Positions 18,738 through 28,528 of a stretch of DNA of 64,000 nucleotides are shown piece after piece (the stretch's first letter is position 1; each line of letters opens with the position of its first letter). The stretch is from Alphaproteobacteria bacterium UBA998 (GTDB lineage: Bacteria; Pseudomonadota; Alphaproteobacteria; Rickettsiales; UBA998), in assembly GCA_002291925.1 (NCBI GenBank), contig DBAY01000024.1, positions 1 to 64,000 on the forward strand. Reading direction: 5' to 3'. A model generated the notes under the pieces. That model did not search any database. It had not been told where the DNA came from and saw nothing but the letters and a program-made list of their open reading frames with translations. Both the position numbers and the translations under genes were made by a program.

Positions 18738-19973
18738 ATGAACGCCCGCCGCACATTCACGATTTGCCTGCACGCCCTGCTTTGGGTGCTGCCGCTGGTG
18801 ACCATCTTCAGCGGCAAGCTGACAACGCCGGTGCTGATTCTGTGCTGGCTCTGGCTGATGGTGGCCGGGCGAAATCAGCTCCGCTCCCACGAGTTTTGGC
18901 GCACGCTGCTGACGGGCCGCGAGGCGCTGATCCTGTTGATCATCATGGCGTGGCCGCTGGTGATGGCGTGGCATTCCTTTACGCCGGAGCGTTCGTTCAG
19001 CTCTGCGCTTAATGTGTTGCTAACCCTGTTCATCGGGGCCATGACGCTGGCGCTGGCGCGTCACCACGCTGCACCCTTTTCGCTGAAAGCCACCGTAAGC
19101 AGTCTGCTGGCAGGTTTGCTCGTGCCCGTAGGGCTGGCGCTGGTTGAGAACACGTCTAGCACCGGCGGGGCGATCTATCACCTTTTCGTCGCGCTCACCG
19201 GGCCGATGCCGTACGAAGAGTTCCGCGCGGGGTACATGGAAAAAGCCTTCAACCGCAGCCTTTGTCTCATGACGCTGATGCTGTGGCCGGTGGTCTATGG
19301 GGTATGGCAAATGCAGCGGAAATGGCTGGCCTATCTTCTGCCGCTCCTGCTGATGCCCGCGCTGTTTACCATGGACAGCACCTCTGCCCAGCTCTCGTTG
19401 CTGGCGGGGATCATCATCTTTCATAGTGTGCGCTGGTTCCCGCGTGCCCTGCCGCCTCTTCTGGCCGTGACGCTGGTGGCCTTCCTGATTGCCTGGCCGC
19501 GCTTCTATCCCGTCATGGACGAGTATCTGGAAACCCACAGCATCTATGAGGATCTGCCGCGCTCGGCGCAGCACCGGCTGGCCATCTGGCGCTTCGCGCT
19601 GGACCATGTCGAGCAGAAGCCGTGGCTTGGCTGGGGTTTTGATACGGCGCGTGCCCTGCCCGGCGGCAGCGAGGAATTCGCCCCCGGTATGCAGTGGATG
19701 CCGCTGCATCCGCATAACAGCGTCTTGCAGATTCTGGTGGAAGAAGGGGCGGTGGGGCTGTTCTTAACCCTGCTTGCGCTCGGCATCGTGCTACGTGCAT
19801 GGATTCGTCTGTGCCGTGCCAACCCTGCGTTCGGCGCCGCCATGGGAGCGGCACTGTACGGCCATCTCATCATCGGCTTCACCACCTTTGGCGTGTGGCA
19901 GGTCTGGTGGCTGGCGACACCCTGGCTGGTCTTGCTGCTGTTCCGCTGGTTCGCACGGGGGCAGGCAGCCTAA
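18738..19973 (+). CDS. O-antigen ligase (WaaL/Wzy_C family) membrane protein, 411 aa
   Basis: Polytopic inner-membrane protein with about ten to twelve hydrophobic helices. A large periplasmic loop (about 250-330) contains the family hallmark HPHNSVLQILVEEGAVG near 323-339, and an upstream GWGFDTAR segment. Family members join O-antigen to lipid A core or polymerise surface glycans. The ATG at 18738 begins MNARRTFTICLHALL; the open frame runs far upstream, but this is antisense shadow. It overlaps the convergent methyltransferase gene by 4 nt. Ligase versus polymerase cannot be separated by sequence alone. Confidence 0.85.
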   Translation: MNARRTFTICLHALLWVLPLVTIFSGKLTTPVLILCWLWLMVAGRNQLRSHEFWRTLLTGREALILLIIMAWPLVMAWHSFTPERSFSSALNVLLTLFIGAMTLALARHHAAPFSLKATVSSLLAGLLVPVGLALVENTSSTGGAIYHLFVALTGPMPYEEFRAGYMEKAFNRSLCLMTLMLWPVVYGVWQMQRKWLAYLLPLLLMPALFTMDSTSAQLSLLAGIIIFHSVRWFPRALPPLLAVTLVAFLIAWPRFYPVMDEYLETHSIYEDLPRSAQHRLAIWRFALDHVEQKPWLGWGFDTARALPGGSEEFAPGMQWMPLHPHNSVLQILVEEGAVGLFLTLLALGIVLRAWIRLCRANPAFGAAMGAALYGHLIIGFTTFGVWQVWWLATPWLVLLLFRWFARGQAA

Positions 19974-20917
19974 GCGGCAAGCGTGTCCAGAATTTCCCGC
20001 CCCGAAGGCTGTGCCCGCAGCGCCAATGCTTCGCGCGAGTATTTGCGAGCCCGGTTCCACAGCCGCGCATACGGCGTGAGGCGGGTATAATGCGTCAGCC
20101 GGGTGTGCGAGAGCATCATTCCGTAGAGATGCCGGTAATTTTCCTCGTTGCGAAGGATCATCTCGCGGTCGGGCGCGTGGGTCTTGCGGAAGACAATCGA
20201 GGTGGTCTGCACCGTCTCATCCACCGGCGTGAAGCCCGCCTTGCGCGCGACGGCCTTCAGTGAGACATGGTTGAAATTATAGATGTGCGCGTAGTGAAAC
20301 TGTGTGCCGGGTGAATGGCGGCGGCTTTCAAGGTCGGGCACGTCGATCGCCAGATGCCCGCCGGGTTTCAGCCAGGAATGAATGCGGATGAGTGCGGAGA
20401 GCGGGTACTGGAAATGCTCCAACACGTGATGCATGGTCACCACATCGAGGCGTTCCTCCGCAATCGTGGCGCTCTCCCACGTGCCCGGCTGCACAGGGAT
20501 GCCATACTGCGCGCGCGCATAGTCCGCATAGCCCTCGTTCGGCTCAAGGCCCGAGGCCTGATACCCTGCTTTGGTGGCCAAATACACAAACTCGCCGCCG
20601 CCGGAGCCCACGTCCAGCAGCGTTCCGCCTGCCGGAACATGGCTAGCCAGCCGCTCCAGCCGTTCCAGCGCCGCCTGTCCGGCCCGCAACACGTGCTTGG
20701 GTTTTGGGGCGTGCGTGTTCTTGTAGCTCTGCCGGTAATGGAGCGTGTAATACTCGGTCAGCTCCTCCAGCGTGGGCACGGGGTGCGTATGCACCAGCCC
20801 GCAGCCGGTGCAGATGACCGTAGTCAGCGGCGAACCGTCACGGTCCTCGGTACCGATGATACTGGCCTCCGCCGCATGGCAGATTTTGCACGGATGCGTC
20901 TGTACGTTGCCTTGCAT
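19970..20917 (-). CDS. Class I SAM-dependent methyltransferase with zinc ribbon, 315 aa
   Basis: The N terminus has a four-Cys zinc-ribbon pattern (C10, C13, C36, C39), followed by a Rossmann methyltransferase with SAM motif LLDVGSGGGEF at about 100-110, an acidic LEPNEGY strand end, and VTMHHVLEHF. This arrangement is typical of C-methyltransferases and related enzymes in sugar or O-antigen gene clusters. The start at 20917 is preceded by AAGGGGAAG; a start at 20956 is less likely. It is convergent with the O-antigen ligase (4-nt overlap). Likely role: methylating a nucleotide sugar or glycan; substrate unknown. Confidence 0.85.
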   Translation of the reverse strand: MQGNVQTHPCKICHAAEASIIGTEDRDGSPLTTVICTGCGLVHTHPVPTLEELTEYYTLHYRQSYKNTHAPKPKHVLRAGQAALERLERLASHVPAGGTLLDVGSGGGEFVYLATKAGYQASGLEPNEGYADYARAQYGIPVQPGTWESATIAEERLDVVTMHHVLEHFQYPLSALIRIHSWLKPGGHLAIDVPDLESRRHSPGTQFHYAHIYNFNHVSLKAVARKAGFTPVDETVQTTSIVFRKTHAPDREMILRNEENYRHLYGMMLSHTRLTHYTRLTPYARLWNRARKYSREALALRAQPSGREILDTLAA

Positions 20918-21057
20918 AACGCTACTTCCCCTTATGAGTTGAATAATATTCCTCATTGGTCTCTTACGTGGCGTAAACTCGCCAACATTTCAAGAGATTC
21001 AAAGGATCGTGCGCGCGATTAAACTTCGTTAAATAAAAAAATAGGGAAGGTAAAAAA

Positions 21058-21133
21058 TGGTGATCCCGACTGGATTCGAACCAGTGACCCTCTGATTAAA
21101 AGTCAGATGCTCTACCGACTGAGCTACGGGATC
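21058..21133 (-). tRNA. tRNA-Lys (anticodon TTT)
   Basis: On the minus strand the full cloverleaf folds: acceptor GATCCCG/CGGGATC, D stem GCTC/GAGC, anticodon stem TCTGA/TCAGA with loop CTTTTAA, a five-base variable loop GGGTC, T stem ACTGG/CCAGT with loop TTCGAAT, discriminator A and encoded CCA. The anticodon TTT is at 21098-21100 on the plus strand. Downstream of it (plus 21030-21057) is a T-rich stretch on the minus strand consistent with transcription end. Confidence 0.98.
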
Positions 21134-21331
21134 CCTGCGCGTGAGCGCCAGAATGAGGCGACATACATAAATAACCCGTCGCTAATGTCAACGCAAACTT
21201 GCCGTGTGCAGGCAGCGAAAAAGGCAGGCGAGGGAAAGATGCCGCGCAATATCTGGGAGATAGGGCAGCCCAGATGCCCTTGCAATAGTGTTTGGACTTG
21301 ATTTCACCCCCGAATTGTTCGAAGAGAAATC

Positions 21332-23626
21332 ATGTCCCTTCGCTACACGCTGCTGTATCTCACCGTTCTGATGCCCCTGCCCATGCTTGGCGCGTCCGAG
21401 GCGCGGGCCCAGCTGGCGACGGAGAACCGCTCGGTTGTTTCCCGCATTGCGATTGACGGCAACCAGCGCATCGAGCAGGGAACCATCCTCAGCTATCTCG
21501 GCATCCGCGAGGGCAATACGGTGGGTCGCTATGAGCTGGACCAAGGGATACGCGACCTGTTCGCCACCGGCTTCTTCGCCGATGTGGATATCACCTTGCA
21601 GCGCGACGGCATGCTGAAGGTGACGGTGCTGGAAAACCCGATGGTCAACCGCGTCGAGTTCGAGGGCAATGACCATCTGGAGGATGAAGAGCTCTCCAAG
21701 GAAGTGCAGCTTAAATCCCGCGTCATCTACACGCGCAACAAGATACAGGCCGATGTGGCCCGCCTGCTGGAGCTCTACCAGCGCAGCGGCCGCTTCAGCG
21801 CGAAAATCGAGCCAAAGCTCATCATGCGCCCGCAGAACCGGGTGGATATCGTCTATGAAATCGAGGAGGGGCCGGTCGCGAAAATTGCCGATATCCGCTT
21901 CATCGGCAACAAGGTGTTCGCCAGCTCCGATCTGGAGGAGGTCATCCGCTCGCGGGAGGATTGCTGGTATTGCTTCCTCTCCGACTTCGACAAGTACGAT
22001 CCGGACCGGCTGGCGTATGACCAGGAAATGCTGCGGAAATTCTATACCACGCAGGGCTATGCCGATTTCCAGGTGAAATCCTCCATCGCCGAGCTGACAA
22101 CCGACAAGCGCGAGTTCTACATTACCTTCACGGTCGATGAAGGCAAGCAATACACCCTGAATAAGGTGGATTTTGAAAGTGGGCTGAAAGGCACCGACCC
22201 CGAGGCGCTGCGCGCCAAGGTGCTGACCGTGCCGGGCGATGAATATAACTCAGACGCCATCGAAACCTCGATCGATAATCTGGTCGGCGAGATGGGCAAC
22301 CAGGGCTACGCGTTCGTGGATATCGACCCGCAGCTCAAACGTAATGAAAAAGACGGCACGATTGACCTCACCTACGTGATCAACGAGGGCCCGCGCGTCT
22401 ATGTGGAGCGCATCGACATCACCGGTAATGTACGGACGCTCGACGAAGTGGTGCGCCGGGAGTTCCGCCTCGCCGAGGGCGATCCGTTCAGCACGGAGAA
22501 GCTGCAGCGGACCGAGCAGCGCCTGAAAAACCTTGGCTTCTTCGAGAATGTGAAGCTCTCCAACGCGCCCGGCAGCGCACCGGACAAGACGGACGTAAAA
22601 GTGGAGGTTTCCGAAGCCTCCACCGGGGAAATCTCGCTTGGTGCCGGTTTCTCGACGGTGGACGGCCCGCTGGCCGACTTCGGTATCCGTGAGAAGAACC
22701 TGCTCGGGCGCGGGCAGGATCTGCGCCTGCATGCCATGCTCGCGGCCCAGCGCCAGCAGTTCGACCTCGGCTTTACCGAGCCGTACTTCCTCAACCGTGA
22801 GCTGGCGGCGGGCTTTGACCTCTTTAAGACCTCACAGGATTTCCGCCAGCAGGCGAACTTTGATCGCGAATCGACCGGCGGAAAGCTCCGCATGGGCTAC
22901 ACCATCTCTGAAAACCTGCGGCATGATATTTACTATTCGCTGGCGGAGACGAGTATTCGCAACGTCAACCCGCTGGCATCCCGCTTCATCCGCGACCAGC
23001 AGGGCACCAACCTCACCTCGCTGGTGGGCCAGTCGCTGACCTATGACAGCCGCAACAACAAGTTCGACCCCACCGGCGGCTTCCTGCTCGGCTTCGACTT
23101 CGACGTGGCGGGCCTGGGTGGCAATTCCAAGTTCCTGCGCCCTGAACTGCGCGGCTCCTACTACTACAACTTCGCGCCGGACTGGACCTTTATGCTGGCG
23201 GGTGTTGGCGGCTACATGTACGCCTTGAGCGATCAGGGTATCCTGATTCAGGACCGCTTCTTCGTCGGCAGCCGCAACATGCGCGGCTTTGACGATGCGG
23301 GCATCGGCCCGCGCGATCTCTCCACGGGCGATGCGCTGGGCGGCAATACCTACTATGTCGGCACCATCGAGCAGAGCTTCCCGCTCGGCCTGCCGGAGGA
23401 GCTGGGCTTCCGCGGCGCCGTCTTCACCGATATTGGCACACTCTATGATGTCGACAGCTCGGGGCCGACGATCGCCGATGACCCCACCATCCGCGTGGCT
23501 TCGGGGGTAGGTCTCTCCTGGCGCTCGCCGTTCGGGCCGGTGCGGCTTGACCTTTCCAAGGCACTGGTCAAGGAAACCTATGACAATGAACAGCTGATGC
23601 GCTTCAGTTTCGGCACGCGTTTTTAA
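21332..23626 (+). CDS. bamA: Outer membrane protein assembly factor BamA, 764 aa
   Basis: Central Omp85 component of the BAM complex that inserts beta-barrels into the outer membrane. It has a signal peptide (about 1-26, ending EARA), five POTRA domains (about 35-430, starting IAIDGNQRIEQGTILSYLGI), and a 16-strand barrel (about 450-764) with the conserved loop 6 motif GSRNMRGFDDAGIGPRD and a C-terminal Phe (FSFGTRF). Length is normal. It heads a single-strand run with skp, lpxD, fabZ, lpxA, lpxI and lpxB, the conserved outer-membrane biogenesis operon. rseP, often just upstream, is absent. Confidence 0.97.
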   Translation: MSLRYTLLYLTVLMPLPMLGASEARAQLATENRSVVSRIAIDGNQRIEQGTILSYLGIREGNTVGRYELDQGIRDLFATGFFADVDITLQRDGMLKVTVLENPMVNRVEFEGNDHLEDEELSKEVQLKSRVIYTRNKIQADVARLLELYQRSGRFSAKIEPKLIMRPQNRVDIVYEIEEGPVAKIADIRFIGNKVFASSDLEEVIRSREDCWYCFLSDFDKYDPDRLAYDQEMLRKFYTTQGYADFQVKSSIAELTTDKREFYITFTVDEGKQYTLNKVDFESGLKGTDPEALRAKVLTVPGDEYNSDAIETSIDNLVGEMGNQGYAFVDIDPQLKRNEKDGTIDLTYVINEGPRVYVERIDITGNVRTLDEVVRREFRLAEGDPFSTEKLQRTEQRLKNLGFFENVKLSNAPGSAPDKTDVKVEVSEASTGEISLGAGFSTVDGPLADFGIREKNLLGRGQDLRLHAMLAAQRQQFDLGFTEPYFLNRELAAGFDLFKTSQDFRQQANFDRESTGGKLRMGYTISENLRHDIYYSLAETSIRNVNPLASRFIRDQQGTNLTSLVGQSLTYDSRNNKFDPTGGFLLGFDFDVAGLGGNSKFLRPELRGSYYYNFAPDWTFMLAGVGGYMYALSDQGILIQDRFFVGSRNMRGFDDAGIGPRDLSTGDALGGNTYYVGTIEQSFPLGLPEELGFRGAVFTDIGTLYDVDSSGPTIADDPTIRVASGVGLSWRSPFGPVRLDLSKALVKETYDNEQLMRFSFGTRF

Positions 23627-23698
23627 CCTCTTTCGCCTAGTCAGCCCCGTTTTTTCCTGTTAATCATGCGCGAATATTTCAATTGAAGGAATGCCCTC

Positions 23699-24232
23699 AT
23701 GAATCGCTTTGTATTTCCCCTTCTGCTTGCCGTGCTGATGTTCGCCGCGCCGCTGGCGCCGGCCTTCGCCGAGACGGTGGCCATCGTCAACATCCAGAAA
23801 ATCATGCGTGATTCGCTGGCCGCCAAATCCGCACGCGACCAGCTGAAAGCCAAGCAGGACCAATTCGCGGGCGAGATCAAGGCCAAGGAAACCGACCTCA
23901 AGAGAGAGGACGAAGAACTGGCCAAGCAGCGCTCCGTGCTGGCACCGGATGCGTTTGAGCAGAAAGTACGTACGTTCCGTGAGAAAGCGGCCGGCGTGCA
24001 GCGTGACGCGCAGCAGAAGCAGGGCCAGCTCAACAAGGCGTTCAACGCCGCGCTGGGTGAGATGCAGAACACCATTGTGAACATCATCGGCGAGATGGCG
24101 AAGGAGAAGGGCTTCAAGGTGGCCATTCCTTCCAACCAGGCGCTCTATGCCGATCCTTCGCTGGATATCACGGATGAAGTGCTGAAGCGCCTGAACAGCC
24201 GCCTCACCAAGATCACCATCAACTTCCAGTAA
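23699..24232 (+). CDS. skp: Periplasmic chaperone Skp/OmpH, 177 aa
   Basis: Periplasmic chaperone carrying unfolded outer-membrane proteins to BamA. It has a signal peptide (about 1-23, ending PAFA), then the family opening [15 protein letters not shown], and a long charged coiled-coil (about 50-125) that forms the trimeric tentacles, rich in Lys, Glu and Gln. The ATG has GAAGGA upstream. It lies 72 nt after bamA and 11 nt before lpxD. Confidence 0.93.
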   Translation: MNRFVFPLLLAVLMFAAPLAPAFAETVAIVNIQKIMRDSLAAKSARDQLKAKQDQFAGEIKAKETDLKREDEELAKQRSVLAPDAFEQKVRTFREKAAGVQRDAQQKQGQLNKAFNAALGEMQNTIVNIIGEMAKEKGFKVAIPSNQALYADPSLDITDEVLKRLNSRLTKITINFQ

Positions 24233-24243
24233 GCCGCCCGGGC

Positions 24244-25275
24244 ATGGCTGATCCGCGCTTCTTCACACGGCAGGGGCCGTTCACGCTCGCCGAGCTGGCG
24301 CAGCATACGGGCAGCATCCTGAGCCGCCCGGATGCGGCGGACATGCGGGTAAGCGACGTGGCGCCGCTAGACCGGGCTGCGGTGGAGAACATCGCGTTTC
24401 TCGACAACCCCAAATACGTTGAGACTTTCCGCAACAGCCGCGCCGGGGCCTGCTTCGTGCGCGAGCGCTACGCGGACATGGCCCCGCCGGGTATCGTGCT
24501 GCTCTACACGGAAGACCCGTATCGCTGCTATGCGCTCACTGCGCAGAAATTCTACCCGCTGCACGACCCGAGCGAAGGCATCGCCGCCACCGCCATCATC
24601 GACAAGACGGCGAAAATCGGCAAAGGCTGCCGCATCGAGCACGGCGTGGTCATCGGCCCGAAAGTGGAGATCGGCGACCGCTGCTCCATCGGGGCGAACA
24701 CGGTGCTGCAGGAAGGAGTCAGCATCGGCTCCGACTCGCGCATCGGCGCGCTGTGCAGCCTCAGCCATTGCTATATCGGTCAGCGCGTCATCATTCATCG
24801 CGGCGTGCATATCGGGCAGGATGGCTTCGGCTTCGCCATGAACCGCGAGGGCCATGTGAAGGTGCCGCAACTCGGCCGCGTCATGGTGGAAGATGACGTG
24901 GAAATTGGGGCGGGCACCTGCATCGATCGCGGCACCGGGCCGGACACCGTCATCGGCACCGGCAGCAAAATCGACAACCTCGTGCAGATCGGCCACAACG
25001 TCCAAGTCGGCCGCGGCGCGGTCATTGTGGCGCAGACTGGCATCGCGGGCAGCACCCGCATCGGCGATGGCGCCGTGCTCGGCGGTCAGGTGGGGATTTC
25101 CGGCCACGTCAAGATTGGCGCGGGCGTCAAACTGGCCGCCAAATCAGGCGTCATGGGCGACATTCCCCCCGGCGCTGCTTATGGTGGTAGCCCGGCCGTC
25201 CCGGTGAAGGACTGGCACCGCCAGACCATTGCGCTGGCCAAGCTCGCACGTTTGCGCAGGAGTAACGAAGAATGA
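24244..25275 (+). CDS. lpxD: UDP-3-O-(3-hydroxyacyl)glucosamine N-acyltransferase LpxD, 343 aa
   Basis: Third step of lipid A synthesis: acyl-ACP-dependent N-acylation of UDP-3-O-acyl-glucosamine. The N-terminal uridine-binding domain (about 1-105) is followed by a left-handed beta-helix of hexapeptide repeats (about 110-310, for example [15 protein letters not shown]). The catalytic His segment is [10 protein letters not shown], and a short C-terminal helix carries the ACP contact region ([17 protein letters not shown]). Its TGA overlaps the fabZ ATG (ATGA), giving translational coupling. Confidence 0.96.
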   Translation: MADPRFFTRQGPFTLAELAQHTGSILSRPDAADMRVSDVAPLDRAAVENIAFLDNPKYVETFRNSRAGACFVRERYADMAPPGIVLLYTEDPYRCYALTAQKFYPLHDPSEGIAATAIIDKTAKIGKGCRIEHGVVIGPKVEIGDRCSIGANTVLQEGVSIGSDSRIGALCSLSHCYIGQRVIIHRGVHIGQDGFGFAMNREGHVKVPQLGRVMVEDDVEIGAGTCIDRGTGPDTVIGTGSKIDNLVQIGHNVQVGRGAVIVAQTGIAGSTRIGDGAVLGGQVGISGHVKIGAGVKLAAKSGVMGDIPPGAAYGGSPAVPVKDWHRQTIALAKLARLRRSNEE

Positions 25276-25745
25276 ACGCGACGCCTTTTGTTATTGATGA
25301 CACGCTCCCCGCTGTGGACCATGAGCGCATCAAAGAGATGATTCCGCACCGCTATCCGTTCCTGATGGTGGACCGGGTGGTGAACATGGTGACCAACGAG
25401 TCCGCCACCGGCATCAAGAACGTCACTTGCAGCGAGCCGCACTTCACCGGCCATTTCCCCAAGCAGGCCGTGATGCCCGGCGTGCTGATGATCGAGGCGA
25501 TGGCGCAGACGGCGGCCATCCTCGTGGTGCATTCCATGGGCAAGGAAGCCGAAGGCAAGCTGGTCTATTTCATGTCCATCGATGAGGCGAAGTTCCGCCG
25601 CCCCGTGGTACCCGGTGACCGGTTGCACATTCATGTGAAGGTTCAGCAGAGCCGCAAGAATGTCTGGAAATTCGCGGGCGAGTGCCATGTGGACGGCGTG
25701 AAAGTCTCTGAGGCCGTCTATTCCGCCATGATCCTTGATAACTGA
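25272..25745 (+). CDS. fabZ: 3-hydroxyacyl-[ACP] dehydratase FabZ, 157 aa
   Basis: Hot-dog-fold dehydratase of fatty acid synthesis, using the pool of 3-hydroxyacyl-ACP that LpxA and LpxD also draw on. Typical features are [13 protein letters not shown], the catalytic His in [16 protein letters not shown], and the catalytic Glu in MIEAMAQ. Slightly long at the N terminus compared with E. coli. Coupled to lpxD by ATGA and one base from lpxA. Confidence 0.96.
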   Translation: MNATPFVIDDTLPAVDHERIKEMIPHRYPFLMVDRVVNMVTNESATGIKNVTCSEPHFTGHFPKQAVMPGVLMIEAMAQTAAILVVHSMGKEAEGKLVYFMSIDEAKFRRPVVPGDRLHIHVKVQQSRKNVWKFAGECHVDGVKVSEAVYSAMILDN

Positions 25746-25746
25746 C

Positions 25747-26529
25747 ATGGCGAGCATCCACCCATCCTCCGTCATCCATCCCGGCGCGAAGCTCGGCGCG
25801 GACGTCACGGTCGGCCCTTACTGCGTCGTGGGTGAGCATGTCTCGCTCGGCGATGGCGTGACGTTGCACTCGCATGTGGTAGTTGAAGGCCGCACCACGG
25901 TTGGCGAGGGCACGCAGATTTTCCCGTTCGCCTCCATCGGCCATCAGCCGCAGGACCTCAAATTCAAGGGCGAGCCCTCGACGCTGGAGATTGGCAAGAA
26001 CAATCTCATCCGCGAGCACGTCACCATGAACCCCGGCACCGAGGGCGGCGGCATGCTGACCCGCGTCGGTGACAATTGCCTGTTCATGATGGGCGCGCAC
26101 GTGGCGCATGACTGCCTGCTCGGCAACCATGTCATCATGGCCAACAATGCCACGCTGGCAGGTCATATCGAGGTCGGCGACCACGCCTTCATTGGCGGGC
26201 TTGCGGCGGTGCACCAGTTCGTGCGCATTGGCCGTCATGCCATGATCGGCGGCATGTCGGGCGTGGAGGCGGACGTGATTCCGTTTGGCTTGGTGATGGG
26301 TGAGCGGGCAGGGCTCGCGGGCCTGAACCTTGTGGGGCTGAAGCGCCGCAATTTCGACCGCGATACCATCCACGCCATGCGCAGCGTCTACCGCGACATT
26401 TTCGAGGCACAGGAAGGCACCTTGCAGGAGCGCGCGGCAAAGGCGAAAGCCCAGTATGCGGAGAATGCCGACATCCGCGAACTTATCGATTTTATTCTGA
26501 CCGACAGCAAGCGTTCCATCTGCGTGTAG
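25747..26529 (+). CDS. lpxA: UDP-N-acetylglucosamine O-acyltransferase LpxA, 260 aa
   Basis: First committed step of lipid A synthesis. Hexapeptide-repeat beta-helix trimer (about 4-190), beginning MASIHPSSVIHPGAKLG, with the catalytic His segment MMGAHVAHDC and the acyl-chain ruler around GGLAAVHQFVRIG; the helical C-terminal domain follows. The ATG at 25747 sits one base after the fabZ stop; an upstream TTG at 25735 is inside fabZ and not needed. Confidence 0.96.
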   Translation: MASIHPSSVIHPGAKLGADVTVGPYCVVGEHVSLGDGVTLHSHVVVEGRTTVGEGTQIFPFASIGHQPQDLKFKGEPSTLEIGKNNLIREHVTMNPGTEGGGMLTRVGDNCLFMMGAHVAHDCLLGNHVIMANNATLAGHIEVGDHAFIGGLAAVHQFVRIGRHAMIGGMSGVEADVIPFGLVMGERAGLAGLNLVGLKRRNFDRDTIHAMRSVYRDIFEAQEGTLQERAAKAKAQYAENADIRELIDFILTDSKRSICV

Positions 26530-26537
26530 GAGAAGGC

Positions 26538-27365
26538 ATGGAGCGGGAAAAGCTCGGCATCTTCGCGGGACAGGGGCATCTGCCCGACATGCTGGCCGAG
26601 ACGTGCCGTCGTGAGGGCCGGCCTTTCTGCTTCATCGCCATCGAGGGCCAGACGCCGCCCGCGCTCGTGGAGGCGGATGAGCATTTCTGGACGCATTTTG
26701 GCGCCGTCGGTGCGACCATCGAGGCCCTTCGCGACCGTGGCGTGGAGCTGCTGACAATGGCGGGCCGCATGCAGCGTCCGAAAATGGGAAGCTTGAAACC
26801 GGACGCCAAAGGTACGAAATTAATGGCTAGGCTGGGACTTAGCCTGTTTTCGGGGGATGACAAGCTCTTGCGGACCATTACGCAGTTTTTCGAAGAGGAA
26901 GGTTTCCGCATCATCGGTGCGGATGCGTTGCTGGCCGACGCCCTGACGCCTACCGGTGTGCTGGGCCAGATTTCCCCCAGTGCGGCGGACAGGGAAGATA
27001 TCCAGCTGGGCGTGCGCGAGGCCCGGGCGCTGGGTGCGCGCGATGAGGGGCAGGCCGTCATTGTGCAGGCGAGACAGGTGCTGGGCTATGAAGACATCAC
27101 AGGCACTGATGCATTGATTGCCCGCTGCGCCCCGCTGAAGCGGGAAGGGGCAGGCGGCGTACTGGTGAAGGTGATGAAACCGGGGCAGGAGCGTCGCGCT
27201 GACCTCCCCGCCATGGGCGTGGAGACGGTGCGCCGCATGCACGAAGCCGGGTTTGCGGGCATTGCCATGGAAGCGGGCCATAGCCTGCTGCTGGGCCGCG
27301 ACGAAGCCGTTGCCGAAGCGGATGCGGCGGGGATTTTCCTCTATGGTGTGGAGGCGCAGCCATGA
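26538..27365 (+). CDS. lpxI: UDP-2,3-diacylglucosamine pyrophosphatase LpxI, 275 aa
   Basis: Metal-dependent hydrolase that makes lipid X from UDP-2,3-diacylglucosamine. It is the alphaproteobacterial replacement for LpxH (family DUF1009). It begins MEREKLGIFAGQGHLPDML and has the C-terminal catalytic domain with VIVQARQVLGYEDITGTDALI and a GVETVRRMHEAG block. AGGAG precedes the ATG. Its stop overlaps the lpxB start (ATGA). The presence of LpxI supports an alphaproteobacterial source. Confidence 0.93.
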   Translation: MEREKLGIFAGQGHLPDMLAETCRREGRPFCFIAIEGQTPPALVEADEHFWTHFGAVGATIEALRDRGVELLTMAGRMQRPKMGSLKPDAKGTKLMARLGLSLFSGDDKLLRTITQFFEEEGFRIIGADALLADALTPTGVLGQISPSAADREDIQLGVREARALGARDEGQAVIVQARQVLGYEDITGTDALIARCAPLKREGAGGVLVKVMKPGQERRADLPAMGVETVRRMHEAGFAGIAMEAGHSLLLGRDEAVAEADAAGIFLYGVEAQP

Positions 27366-28528
27366 GCGGCGCGAAAATCTTCCTCATCGCGGGCGAAGCC
27401 TCCGGCGACCAGCTGGGCGCCGGCCTGATGCGCGCGCTGCGCCAGCTCGACCCGGCGGCGGATTTTCATGGCATCGGCGGCAGCCTGATGGCGGAGCAGG
27501 GGCTGGAGAGCCTGTTCCCCATGAGCGACCTCTCCTTCATGGGCTTTGCCGAGGTGCTGCCGCATATCCCGAAACTCAAGCGTCGCATCCGCGAAACCAT
27601 CGCCACCATCGAGCGGATAAAACCGGACGTGGTGATCACCATCGATTCGCCCGGCTTCAACCTCCGCGTGGCGCAAGCATTGAAGAAGCGGAAGAAACTG
27701 CGTTGCCCGTTCATTCATTACGTGGCGCCGACGGTGTGGGCCTACAAGCCCAAGCGTGCCGAAAAATTTGCCCGTGTGTTCGATCACCTGCTCGTGCTGC
27801 TGCCCTTCGAGCCGCCTTATTTTGAGGCGGTGAAGCTGCCGGTCACCTTCGTCGGCCACCCGGTGATGGACGATCTGGAGGAGCGTTTCCGCCAGCGCCC
27901 GAAAATGGGGCCCATCACGCCGGACAGTGAGGTGACGCTCTGCCTGATGGCGGGCAGCCGCGAGGGGGAAATTCGCCGGCTTCTCCCCATCTACCGGCAG
28001 GCGCTGGAGCTGATTGCGCTCAAATACCCCAAGATTCGCCTGCGCATCGCCACCACGCCGCAGAACGAGGCTCTGATGCTGAAGTTGGCGGCGGACTGGC
28101 CATTCACGGGCGATATCGCTTTGGGAGTGGATGCGCGCTACGAGGCCTTCTATGAGAGCGACCTTGCAATCTGTAAATCCGGCACCGTGACGCTGGAGGC
28201 CGCCAAGACCGGTCTGCCGATGGTGGTGACCTACCGTGTCAACCCGCTGACCGCACTACTGATGCGCCGCTGGCTGAAAACCAAGCTCTTTAACCTCATC
28301 AACATCATCAAGGGCGAGGCGGTGATTCCGGAGCTGATTCAGGAAAAATGCACCGCGCCCTACATCGCCGAGCAGATTATCGAACTGCTGGAATCCCACC
28401 ATGCGCGGGAGAAGCAGCGTCACAGCGCCTATGAAATCATGCGCCAGATGCGCGCACCCGAGGGCGGCCTAGCCTCTGATCTCGCGGCGCGCACGGTGCT
28501 CGAGGTGCTGGCAGGCAGCCGGGGCTAG
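27362..28528 (+). CDS. lpxB: Lipid-A-disaccharide synthase LpxB, 388 aa
   Basis: GT19 glycosyltransferase that joins lipid X to UDP-2,3-diacylglucosamine, forming the lipid A disaccharide at the inner face of the inner membrane. Family features are IFLIAGEASGDQLGA at the start, the FHGIGG segment, YVAPTVWAYKPKR, LLPFEP, LMAGSREGEIRRLLP, and the C-terminal AICKSGTVTLEA. It closes the bam-lpx operon. It is followed by 400 nt of repeats, not another gene. Confidence 0.96.
   Translation: MSGAKIFLIAGEASGDQLGAGLMRALRQLDPAADFHGIGGSLMAEQGLESLFPMSDLSFMGFAEVLPHIPKLKRRIRETIATIERIKPDVVITIDSPGFNLRVAQALKKRKKLRCPFIHYVAPTVWAYKPKRAEKFARVFDHLLVLLPFEPPYFEAVKLPVTFVGHPVMDDLEERFRQRPKMGPITPDSEVTLCLMAGSREGEIRRLLPIYRQALELIALKYPKIRLRIATTPQNEALMLKLAADWPFTGDIALGVDARYEAFYESDLAICKSGTVTLEAAKTGLPMVVTYRVNPLTALLMRRWLKTKLFNLINIIKGEAVIPELIQEKCTAPYIAEQIIELLESHHAREKQRHSAYEIMRQMRAPEGGLASDLAARTVLEVLAGSRG

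Noticed and set aside
21019..21032. TTAA repeats near the methyltransferase promoter
   Set aside because: Spacing is six rather than seven, so it is not a CtrA site; AT-rich sequence explains it.
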